This document shows positions 1 to 5,300 of a stretch of 7,625 nt of DNA, piece after piece. A program made the translations under genes and the position numbers. This DNA is from DATGMB01 sp035293845 (GTDB taxonomy: Bacteria; Acidobacteriota; Terriglobia; Bryobacterales; Bryobacteraceae). A model generated the notes under the pieces. The model was not told the origin of the DNA. It did no database searches and saw only the letters and a list, made by a program, of their open reading frames with translations. Position 1 is the first letter of the stretch; every line of letters begins with the position of its first letter. The stretch covers positions 1 to 7,625 of the forward strand of contig DATGMB010000126.1 of the NCBI GenBank assembly GCA_035293845.1, written 5' to 3'.

Positions 1-2
1 CT

Positions 3-749
3 CCGGGCCTGCTGGTCAATGAATCCATGGCGCGCGCCTTCTGGCCCGGCCAGGAAGCCATTGGTAAGCCGCTGTGGACCGGCTGCACAGCCGCAACCCG
101 CACCATGCTGCCGGTGGCCGGCATCGTGCGCGATCTCGACAATCCCGGCGACACGGAACATGTTCCGGCGTTCTATCTCTCCCTCCGCAGCCATCCCGAA
201 AACACCCGCGGCCTATTCGGACTGATCGTCCGCACCGCGGGCGATCCCTACCGTTGGCGCAAAGCGCTGTCCGATGCCCTCATGGCGGAAGCGCCGGACC
301 TCCGCATCTACGAGATGACCAGCATCTCCGACGCCATCTCCGAAGACCTCTGGCAGTCCCGCTGGCAGGCCGCGCTCCTCGGCAGCGTCGCCGCGCTTGC
401 CATCCTGCTCGCCGCCATCGGCCTCTATGGTGTCGTTGCCTGCTCGGTCGCACAGCGCACGCGCGAGATTGGAGTCCGCATGGCAGTCGGTGCGCAGGCC
501 GGCGATGTGCAATGGATGTTCGTCGGCGAGGGTCTGCGCATCACCCTTGCGGGAGTTGTGCTCGGCCTCGCGCTCAGCGCCGCCATCACACGCCTGCTAC
601 GGGCGTCGCTCTACGGCCTCAATCCGCTCGATCCCATTGCCTTCGGCGCGGCCAGCCTGGCGTGGATCGCGGTGGCAATGCTCGCAAGCTGGTGGCCGGC
701 GCGCCGGGCCACGCGGGTCGATCCGCTCACCGCGCTGAAGTACGAATAG
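3..749 (+). CDS. ABC transporter permease, MacB/FtsX type (ADOP-like), C-terminal part
   Basis: This is the C-terminal 248 residues of an inner-membrane permease; the frame is open to the left edge at base 3, so the N-terminus lies outside the window. The first visible residues (LLVNESMARAFWPGQEAIGK) are the conserved end of the periplasmic MacB_PCD domain typical of acidobacterial ADOP permeases. An FtsX domain follows with three hydrophobic segments, around bases 375-450 (LLGSVAALAILLAAIGLYGVV), 540-600 and 630-690. The loop after the first segment has the family motif RTREIGVRMAVGAQ, and the protein ends WWPARRATRVDPLTALKYE, the usual C-terminus of the family. In MacB-type systems such permeases couple to a cytoplasmic ATPase and drive periplasmic substrate export or extrusion; the substrate here cannot be told. 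The gene ends 6 bp from the convergent TPR gene stop, with no terminator between them. Family assignment is firm; the ADOP subgroup is inferred. Confidence 0.93.
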   Translation, partial: PGLLVNESMARAFWPGQEAIGKPLWTGCTAATRTMLPVAGIVRDLDNPGDTEHVPAFYLSLRSHPENTRGLFGLIVRTAGDPYRWRKALSDALMAEAPDLRIYEMTSISDAISEDLWQSRWQAALLGSVAALAILLAAIGLYGVVACSVAQRTREIGVRMAVGAQAGDVQWMFVGEGLRITLAGVVLGLALSAAITRLLRASLYGLNPLDPIAFGAASLAWIAVAMLASWWPARRATRVDPLTALKYE

Positions 750-755
750 GCTCTG

Positions 756-1772
756 TTACTTCCGCTGCTGCAGCCATTCGCGGAAGCCAGGATTGTGCTG
801 AACGGCCAGGCTGAGTGGACCCGCGTAGGCCTGCGCTTCCGACTCGTCGCCGGGTGTGAAATATTCGGGTGGCTGCTCGGGCGGCTTTTTCGCGCCGCAG
901 AGGTAATCCTCCAGGAATGGATTGACCTTCCGCGCCGTCTTCAGAGCCACTTCGGCTTCGTCGAGCTTCCCGGCCTGCCATCGCTCCAGGATCCGCGCCC
1001 AGGCGAGCGCGGCGCTGTACTCCTCTTCGTCAGAGGACCGTGAGAGGAACTCCGAAGCCCGCTCCGTTTGCCGCAGCGCCAGGTACAGAGCGGGAAGCTG
1101 ATATCGCACGCCCAGATTATCGCCGGGACACAGCTCGAGAATTCTCGCGTACACCGCGGCGCCCTCCTCCAGCCGCCCCGCTTCGACGAGCAATTCCGCC
1201 AGGTGCAGCTTCGCCCGCATATACGGACGCGTTTCTACGATGCCCCAAAAATGCCCCGCGTTCTCCCGGAAGAACTCCTCCCCGAAATTCCGTTCGGCCT
1301 TCTCCACCACTTCCTTCATTAGATGGATTCTGTTCTCCAGAGACATCGGCAGCAGGGACACCATCAGGCGCTGGGCGTCCGTGCAATCGGGATCCAATTT
1401 CAGCGCATCGTTAACCAGCCGCAAGGCGTCTTCGAAGTCATTAGTTTCGAGCGCGTCGTACGCGAGTTCCTGGGCGCGCCATTTGGGGTCATCCCGCTTC
1501 CACGCCGCGGCCTTTTCCGATAGCCCTCCGCCACGAGTCAATTCCGCGAGGCGCGCATTCACCTCCTTGGCGCTTGTGAATTCCTGGCCTTCCAGCAGAG
1601 CGTGGAGTTCCCGCAGCGACCGTTCGGATGCGAATCGGGGTAAATTCGGTGCCGCTGGCAGGGGCGGCGGTCCGGCCTCGGCCGCACGACCACCGTCTGC
1701 CGCATGCTTCTCCCGCCGGATGCGGTCCCGCCGGAGGCGGGCTTTATGCGGATCTTGGCGGCTGCGGCTCAT
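756..1772 (-). CDS. ST7-like tetratricopeptide repeat protein
   Basis: A 338-residue soluble protein with no signal peptide. Residues 1-25 are strongly basic (many Arg and Lys), and 30-45 is a Pro/Ala linker. Helical TPR-like repeats follow: about 99-130 (AYDALETNDFEDALRLVNDALKLDP), 186-216 (KLHLAELLVEAGRLEEGAAVYARILELCP), 222-245 and 252-284. Between them is ETRPYMR (180-186), and after the third comes PGDNLGVRY (216-224). Residues 284-317 run NPFLEDYL, K-PPE and GDESEAQAYA. That pattern resembles the C-terminal part of eukaryotic ST7 proteins (NPH.P.YLL, PPE, GDSEAIAYA) and a group of bacterial TPR proteins. Function is unknown; TPRs usually bind protein partners. It starts 12 nt after the aminotransferase stop and lacks a clear Shine-Dalgarno, so translation is probably coupled. 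It is the last gene of the run. TPR nature is clear; the ST7 relation is from memory of the family. Confidence 0.9.
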   Translation of the reverse strand: MSRSRQDPHKARLRRDRIRREKHAADGGRAAEAGPPPLPAAPNLPRFASERSLRELHALLEGQEFTSAKEVNARLAELTRGGGLSEKAAAWKRDDPKWRAQELAYDALETNDFEDALRLVNDALKLDPDCTDAQRLMVSLLPMSLENRIHLMKEVVEKAERNFGEEFFRENAGHFWGIVETRPYMRAKLHLAELLVEAGRLEEGAAVYARILELCPGDNLGVRYQLPALYLALRQTERASEFLSRSSDEEEYSAALAWARILERWQAGKLDEAEVALKTARKVNPFLEDYLCGAKKPPEQPPEYFTPGDESEAQAYAGPLSLAVQHNPGFREWLQQRK

Positions 1773-1784
1773 CGGACACCCGGC

Positions 1785-2651
1785 TCACACCCGTACCACT
1801 TTGTGCTCTTCCACGTACTTCCGGACGTATTCCGCGAACGCCGCCTGCAGCCGTTCGCGCGTATGGCTGCCGCGCTTGAGGTGTTTGTCCTCGATCTGAA
1901 ACACCGGCAGCAGGTCCCGCGTGGTGGAGGTGATGAAGACCTCGTCGGCCGCTTCCAGGTCGCCCGGCGTGAGCGCCTTCTCCGCGATGGCGATACCGGG
2001 AACGTGAATCTCACCCAGCAGTACCTCCCGCGTGATTCCCGGCAGGCAGCCCGAGCTCAGCGGCGGTGTCCACACCTGGCTGCCATTGGCAACGAAGAGA
2101 TTCGCCGAGGTGCACTCCGCAACTTCGCCGCGTTCGTTCAGCAGGATCACCTCATCGAAGCCGCGGCATTGCGCCTGTTCGAGCCACGTCAGGTTCATGG
2201 ACCAGGAAAGGATCTTGGTCCCCGCAAACGGGCTGGCGGCATGGCGCGCGTTCGCCTGCACGGCCAGCTTGACGCCTTCGCCCCAATCCTTGGAATCGGC
2301 GGTCAGCGCGATCACATCGCTCGGGCGCGCCGGATGGGGATTCGCCCACATGCCGCCTCCGTTGCGCACGATCACGAGGCGCAGCGTCGAGTTGTAGGCC
2401 CGGTTGGCCTCCACGAGCTCGAGCAGCTTCCGGTGCACCGCGTCCGGGTCCTCCGGCAGCGGCACGTGGAAAGCAGCGGCATCGCGGCTGATGCGGGCCC
2501 AATGGCGGTCCCAGGCGAAGAGCACGCCACTGGCGACCTTCAGCGTCGAAAACACGCCCCAGCCGGAGAGCAGGCCCACCTGCGAGGGCGCCAGCACCTC
2601 GTCGGTCGCGTTGCGGATCACGTCATTATGCAGAATGTGGCGGTGCAGCAC
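1785..2651 (-). CDS. Class IV PLP-dependent aminotransferase (BCAT / D-amino-acid transaminase / ADC lyase family)
   Basis: A 288-residue cytoplasmic enzyme of fold type IV, which moves amino groups between amino and keto acids using PLP, or acts as aminodeoxychorismate lyase. Residues are counted from the GTG at 2651. The N-terminus has the usual LHRHILHNDVI and GLLSGWGVFST segments. HWARI (about 50-54) carries the phosphate-binding type Arg. Lys146 in AGTKILSWSMN fits the Schiff-base lysine, GFDEVILL-GEVAECTSANLF supplies Glu179 and Asn184, and CLPGITR (202-208) is the cofactor-phosphate loop. The frame stays open upstream to an ATG at 2795, but those 48 extra residues look like out-of-frame sequence of the preceding gene. 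GTG 2651 gives the normal family length and lies 5 nt after the preceding stop. No Shine-Dalgarno is visible, so coupling is likely. Substrate (branched-chain, D-Ala or aminodeoxychorismate) cannot be fixed. Confidence 0.92.
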   Translation of the reverse strand: MLHRHILHNDVIRNATDEVLAPSQVGLLSGWGVFSTLKVASGVLFAWDRHWARISRDAAAFHVPLPEDPDAVHRKLLELVEANRAYNSTLRLVIVRNGGGMWANPHPARPSDVIALTADSKDWGEGVKLAVQANARHAASPFAGTKILSWSMNLTWLEQAQCRGFDEVILLNERGEVAECTSANLFVANGSQVWTPPLSSGCLPGITREVLLGEIHVPGIAIAEKALTPGDLEAADEVFITSTTRDLLPVFQIEDKHLKRGSHTRERLQAAFAEYVRKYVEEHKVVRV

Positions 2652-2656
2652 GAAGC

Positions 2657-3115
2657 TTATTTTAACGCGGCGTATTCGATCTCGGCCTCGGCGCGGTGCT
2701 CCAGCTCCGCGATCTCCGCCAGCAGTGGCGGCATCTCGAAAATTTGGCCGAAGAGGATGAAGATCGACGTGTCGAGGTCGAAAAAACGGGCGCACTCGCC
2801 GGGATGAGCGCGGGTGAAACCGTCAGGCCCGAAGTTGGACGGCGTAATCTCGCTGCGCCGCGGCTGCCAGGAATCGACCTCCGCCACGTGCGCCAGCTCC
2901 GGCGCGCGCAGCGGCGAATCGTCCGCCAGCGGCAGGCCGGCCGCGGCCGTCAGACCGTGCAACTGCCCGGCCGCCGCCAGGATCGCTTCGAGCGAATGCC
3001 AGAACCGTTCCGCGTTCCGCGTGGCCATCGCGTTCATGGCTTCGTCGTAGCCCTCGAGCGCGAACCGGCACTGGCGGTCGATTTCCGAGAGCAGGATCAA
3101 CCGGCGCTGCGGCAT
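2657..3115 (-). CDS. Conserved-looking protein of unknown function
   Basis: A 152-residue soluble protein with no signal peptide or membrane segment. I do not recognise a named domain. The N-terminus (RRLILLSEIDRQCRFALEGY) and a following helical stretch to about residue 60 (RNAERFWHSLEAILAAAGQL) are predicted to be helical. The middle has DSWQPRRSEITPSNFGPDG, then a Phe-rich segment (ARFFDLDTSIFILFGQIFEM) and a C-terminal acidic helix with alternating Glu and Ala. Two adjacent ATG codons exist, at 3118 and 3115. The first overlaps the preceding stop as TAATG. GGGAGG at 3122-3127 is only 3 nt from the first but 6 nt from the second, so 3115 is preferred. The tight junction with the pterin dehydratase upstream and the aminotransferase downstream (5-nt gap) suggests a shared operon. 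Real coding is supported by this packing and by normal composition. Confidence 0.8.
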   Translation of the reverse strand: MPQRRLILLSEIDRQCRFALEGYDEAMNAMATRNAERFWHSLEAILAAAGQLHGLTAAAGLPLADDSPLRAPELAHVAEVDSWQPRRSEITPSNFGPDGFTRAHPGECARFFDLDTSIFILFGQIFEMPPLLAEIAELEHRAEAEIEYAALK

Positions 3116-3117
3116 CA

Positions 3118-3420
3118 TTAGCCTCCCGCGAACAGGCGATCGATGGCGCCGGCGAGCGCGAAATCGCTTTCCGTGATGCCACCGGCGTCATGGGTCGAGG
3201 TTTCCACGTCCACCCGGCCCCAAGTCAAGTGGATATCCGGATGATGCCCCTGCCGCTCGGCCTCGGCGCCGACCCGGTCAACGAAGGCCAAAGCCGTGGC
3301 GAAATCGGGAAACGGGAACGTCTTCGAGAGGCGCTGTTCGCCCTGCACCCGCCACTCCGGGAGCGCTTGGGCCCGGCGTCGCAATTCGTCGCCGGTGAGT
3401 CTTGCGCGAGCTCCAGCCAT
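3118..3420 (-). CDS. phhB: 4a-hydroxytetrahydrobiopterin dehydratase (pterin-4a-carbinolamine dehydratase)
   Basis: A 100-residue cytoplasmic enzyme, the normal length for the PCD/DCoH family. It dehydrates 4a-hydroxytetrahydropterin to quinonoid dihydropterin, recycling the cofactor after aromatic amino acid hydroxylation. The active-site signature is intact: GHHPDIHLTW with His59, His60 and Pro61, then VDVETSTHDAGGIT with His77, Asp78 and the GGIT turn at 80-83, followed by an Asp at 86 and the family's final helix. LPEWRV near residue 23 is the usual N-terminal pattern. The frame is open to an ATG at 3552, but that would overlap the kinase gene. The ATG at 3420 has GAGGGGG 8 nt upstream and gives a family-size protein. 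The stop overlaps the next gene's first ATG (TAATG). No phenylalanine hydroxylase gene is visible here, so the physiological pterin partner is unknown; many bacteria carry PCD without one. Confidence 0.95.
   Translation of the reverse strand: MAGARARLTGDELRRRAQALPEWRVQGEQRLSKTFPFPDFATALAFVDRVGAEAERQGHHPDIHLTWGRVDVETSTHDAGGITESDFALAGAIDRLFAGG
3122..3127 (-). promoter_or_regulatory. Ribosome binding site that decides the start of the unknown protein
   Basis: GGGAGG lies inside the end of the pterin dehydratase gene, 3 nt before the ATG at 3118 and 6 nt before the ATG at 3115. Usual spacing (5-9 nt) favours the second ATG. Being placed across the TAATG junction, it allows terminating ribosomes to restart on the next gene. 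Confidence 0.6.
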
Positions 3421-3428
3421 TGTTTCGG

Positions 3429-3435
3429 CCCCCTC
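3429..3435 (-). promoter_or_regulatory. Ribosome binding site that decides the start of the pterin dehydratase
   Basis: GAGGGGG is 8 nt upstream of the ATG at 3420, in the 65-nt gap after the kinase stop. It selects this ATG over the upstream in-frame ATG at 3552, which lies inside the kinase gene. Confidence 0.65.
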
Positions 3436-3485
3436 AAATTCTATACGATCCGCAGGCGGGTGGAGCAGCCCCGGCATGGAAACGC

Positions 3486-4304
3486 CTACTTCCAGTTCGG
3501 AAACGGATCGGACCTCGTTCCGCGGCACGCCGCGATGAGCTCCGGCACGCACGCTCGCCGCTCGAACAGGCGGTGCAGCAAGGTTTCAAGCGCCTCCTCG
3601 TCGCCTTCGAGCCACTCCGGCGGGATGCGCTTCCACGCCCGGTCAAAGATCTCCTCGGGCAAGTGGCGCACCAGGTCCAGCCACGGCTGGAAATCGTCGA
3701 GCGAGCGCACCCCCTCGTAGACGATGCGGCGGGGGTAGAGACCGTGCAAGGGGGAATCCGGGAATGCCCAGTTGGGGCCGTCGAAGAGAAAGCCGTGGTC
3801 GATCATGCTGGCGACGAACCCCGGCCGCTGCTGCCCCGGGCCGTGCCGGACCATCGCCCGGTAGAACACGGACTGCCGCCCGTCGGCGTTGCCCGCCCAC
3901 TTGTCGAAAACGAGGATCGCGCGGAAGTCCTCGATGTTGACGACCTTCGCCAACAGCGCATCGGGCAGGAAATCGTAGACCGGCATGCGCGAGGGGTCGC
4001 CCGGGTACCTCGAGCCGAAATGCCAGCCCGGCGCGACCTCGATGCGGCGCGATCCCATGGTCAGATGAACCTCGGGGTTGCGGGCCAGAAATTCGGGCGT
4101 CACGCGCACTAAAGCAGTGGCCGGGGCGGCAATCTTGAGGTAGTCGAGAAATGTGCCCGCGAGCAGTTCGTTCACGAGGACACGCCGGTGCTGCGGGTTG
4201 TTACGGAACTTGACGACGTACCAGTTCCCGTCGTCCGCCTCCAGCAGGTGGGACTGGGCGCCTCCTCGCATTTTTCTGACATGCCGGACGGCGGTGAGCG
4301 GCAT
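3486..4304 (-). CDS. HipA-like kinase domain protein (HipA_2 type)
   Basis: A 272-residue cytoplasmic protein that looks like a stand-alone HipA-like protein kinase. RGGAQSHLLEADDGNWYVVKF (13-33) is the glycine-rich/β-strand start, with Lys32 as the candidate ATP-binding lysine and Glu46 in VNELLAG as its partner. FDKWAGNADGRQSVF (133-147) fits the catalytic loop, with Asp134, Asn139 and Asp141. SMIDHGFLF (166-174) has the Asp169-His-Gly metal-binding motif that replaces DFG. The C-terminal part is helical and shows no other domain. Classical HipA is about 440 residues, with an N-terminal subdomain and an adjacent HipB antitoxin; both are absent. The ATG at 4304 has only a weak AAGA upstream; Met12 is a possible later start. 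It is the promoter-proximal gene of the minus-strand run and divergent from the 83-residue gene. The substrate is unknown; kinase activity is inferred from motifs. Confidence 0.88.
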   Translation of the reverse strand: MPLTAVRHVRKMRGGAQSHLLEADDGNWYVVKFRNNPQHRRVLVNELLAGTFLDYLKIAAPATALVRVTPEFLARNPEVHLTMGSRRIEVAPGWHFGSRYPGDPSRMPVYDFLPDALLAKVVNIEDFRAILVFDKWAGNADGRQSVFYRAMVRHGPGQQRPGFVASMIDHGFLFDGPNWAFPDSPLHGLYPRRIVYEGVRSLDDFQPWLDLVRHLPEEIFDRAWKRIPPEWLEGDEEALETLLHRLFERRACVPELIAACRGTRSDPFPNWK

Positions 4305-4307
4305 TCT

Positions 4308-4323
4308 TAGAGTAACCTAGAGT
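4308..4323. promoter_or_regulatory. Divergent intergenic region with two TAGAGT direct repeats
   Basis: The 44 bp between the divergent starts at 4304 and 4349 must hold expression signals for at least one of the two genes. It contains TAGAGT at 4308-4313 and again at 4318-4323, exactly 10 bp apart, so both copies would face the same side of the helix. That is compatible with an operator for a regulator bound to both genes. No convincing -35/-10 pair is visible on either strand. The operator role is inference. Confidence 0.3.
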
Positions 4324-4348
4324 TGTAACACACGGAGTGGAATCAGAG

Positions 4349-4600
4349 ATGGCGGAAACTGGAACACCGATAGCGGAAAACGAGCAAGCCGTGCAGCCGC
4401 AGGCCCCGGCCCCCGGCGGCCGCAGCAAGGATGAAGTAGCACTCGACCTGATGAAATTCATCGCCGTGACGACCGGCTATGGAAAGCCGGCCGGAGCGGG
4501 CGCAGGGTTTTCCGGCAAACCGTCGGCCCGCTCGGCGGAAGAACACGCGGAAGCCCTCATCGAGCTTTTTCAGCGCTGCCGTAAAATCGTGGGGGAATAG
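4349..4600 (+). CDS. Small protein of unknown function (83 residues)
   Basis: A short soluble protein with no recognisable domain, signal peptide or membrane segment. Residues 1-27 are low-complexity and Pro/Ala/Gln-rich (VQPQAPAPGG), probably disordered. From 28 a helix follows (SKDEVALDLMKFIAVTTGYG), then a Gly/Ala/Lys/Ser loop (GAGAGFSGKPS) and a C-terminal helix (SAEEHAEALIELFQRCRKIV). An in-frame GTG at 4337 would add four residues, but GGAG at 4334-4337 overlaps it and instead serves the ATG at 4349 with an 11-nt spacer. The gene is divergent from the HipA-like kinase and convergent with the histone-like gene, from which it is separated by two hairpins. The two-helix plus disordered-tail architecture would suit a small regulatory or adaptor protein. 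That role, and any link to the kinase, is speculation. The coding call rests on its isolated position, ribosome site and sensible composition. Confidence 0.7.
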   Translation: MAETGTPIAENEQAVQPQAPAPGGRSKDEVALDLMKFIAVTTGYGKPAGAGAGFSGKPSARSAEEHAEALIELFQRCRKIVGE

Positions 4601-4610
4601 CCGAAGCTGT

Positions 4611-4655
4611 GCCGCAGGCAAACGGCCTGCGGCGGCAGGCCCGTGGGGGCCTGCC
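4611..4655. terminator. Tandem hairpins, probable bidirectional terminator
   Basis: Two perfect inverted repeats lie back to back between convergent genes. The first pairs GCCGCAGGC (4611-4619) with GCCTGCGGC (4625-4633) around a 5-nt loop. The second pairs GGCAGGCCC (4634-4642) with GGGCCTGCC (4647-4655) around a 4-nt loop. Each stem is 9 bp with no mismatch. The second touches the stop codon of the minus-strand gene. No U-tract follows on either strand, so these are not textbook intrinsic terminators, although the position strongly suggests transcription termination or mRNA 3'-end protection for both genes. Confidence 0.6.
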
Positions 4656-5153
4656 TTACCGGCGTTTTGCCGCCTTCTTCCCTGCGGCCTTCCGTGCCGG
4701 CCCCTTCTTGGCGGCCTTCTTGGAAGACGCTTTCTTAGCTGCCTTTTTTGCCGCTTTCCTGGCGGGGGCCTTCTTGGCGGCCTTCTTTGCAGCTTTCTTC
4801 GCAGGAGCCGCCTTCTTGCCGGCGGCCTTCTTCGCGGGAGCCTTCTTGGCCGCCTTTCTGGCCGGCGCTTTAGCTGTTACCGCCTTCTTCACCGGCTTTT
4901 TCGGCGGCGCCGAAGGCTGAGGCGCGGAGGCTTCGGGCTCAGGCCCGCCGAAGGGCACCGGCACGGGCTTCTCGGCTGGGGACTCGGCGGGTTCCATCAG
5001 ATCTTCTTCTTCCTCTTCCTCCTCGTCCTCTTCGTCTTCCTCGTCGTACTCGTCGAGGTCAGTGTTGCCCTCTTCGTGCTCTTCGTCGTCGTAGTCGTGG
5101 AAATCTTCCATCTCGTCTTCGTCGGATGGCATGAACTTCGGCCGATCAAACAT
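4656..5153 (-). CDS. Histone H1-like Lys/Ala-rich protein with acidic N-terminal region
   Basis: A 165-residue protein with no globular core. Residues 11-54 contain 32 Asp/Glu out of 44, including an unbroken acidic run at 37-51. Residues 55-83 are a Pro/Ala/Glu linker. Residues 84-165 contain 36 Lys/Arg, no acidic residue, and repeated KKAAKK, APAKKAA and ARKAAKK units, like histone H1 tails, chlamydial Hc1 and AlgP-type proteins. The basic half is expected to bind DNA or RNA and compact the nucleoid; the acidic half could compete with nucleic acid for it. Total charge is nearly balanced (about 37 acidic against 39 basic). The ATG at 5153 is secured by AGGAGG at 5162-5167, 8 nt upstream, and a plausible promoter. 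It is an independent unit. DNA binding is inferred from composition; an RNA- or ribosome-related role is also possible. Confidence 0.88.
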   Translation of the reverse strand: MFDRPKFMPSDEDEMEDFHDYDDEEHEEGNTDLDEYDEEDEEDEEEEEEEDLMEPAESPAEKPVPVPFGGPEPEASAPQPSAPPKKPVKKAVTAKAPARKAAKKAPAKKAAGKKAAPAKKAAKKAAKKAPARKAAKKAAKKASSKKAAKKGPARKAAGKKAAKRR

Positions 5154-5189
5154 TCAACAAGCCTCCTGTATTCAGGCGCAATCACCCAT

Positions 5190-5217
5190 AGAATACCCCT
5201 TTTTTCCCGTCACGCAA
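5190..5217 (-). promoter_or_regulatory. Sigma70-like promoter for the histone-like gene
   Basis: Read on the minus strand, TTGCGT (5217-5212) and TATTCT (5195-5190) are separated by 16 bp, and the spacer holds a run of six A. Each hexamer matches the consensus at four of six positions. Transcription would begin near 5183, giving a leader of about 30 nt that contains the AGGAGG ribosome site. This is the best promoter candidate in the window. Confidence 0.5.
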
Positions 5218-5276
5218 TAGCGAAAAGTGTGGGGATATCCCGCTGATGCTGCGGTCTCAGGTGGATGCCCTGCGAG

Positions 5277-5292
5277 CCGGCATGAATGCCGG
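5277..5292 (-). terminator. Hairpin just after the transglycosylase stop
   Basis: CCGGCA (5277-5282) pairs with TGCCGG (5287-5292) around a TGAA loop on the + strand. It begins 8 nt beyond the stop codon of the minus-strand transglycosylase gene. The stem is short (6 bp, one more pair if the loop closes) and no U-tract follows directly, so termination is only a suggestion from position. Confidence 0.35.
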
Positions 5293-5300
5293 GCAGCAGT

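Noticed and set aside
1704..2807. A 367-codon open frame on the + strand
   Set aside because: It lies across the aminotransferase gene and both neighbours, whose motifs and packing are convincing; the translation is Arg/His/Gln-rich noise.
3402..4112. A 236-codon open frame on the + strand
   Set aside because: Antisense to the HipA-like kinase, whose kinase motifs are intact; no domain or ribosome site here.
4201..4461. A minus-strand frame running through the divergent promoter
   Set aside because: It overlaps two better-supported genes and the gap between them, and has no family resemblance.
4479..5246. A 255-codon + strand frame with hydrophobic, Leu/Phe/Gly-rich sequence that looks like a membrane protein
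   Set aside because: It is the complement of the Lys/Ala and Glu repeats of the histone-like gene; antisense of such codons gives Leu and Phe automatically. The minus-strand gene has a strong ribosome site and promoter.
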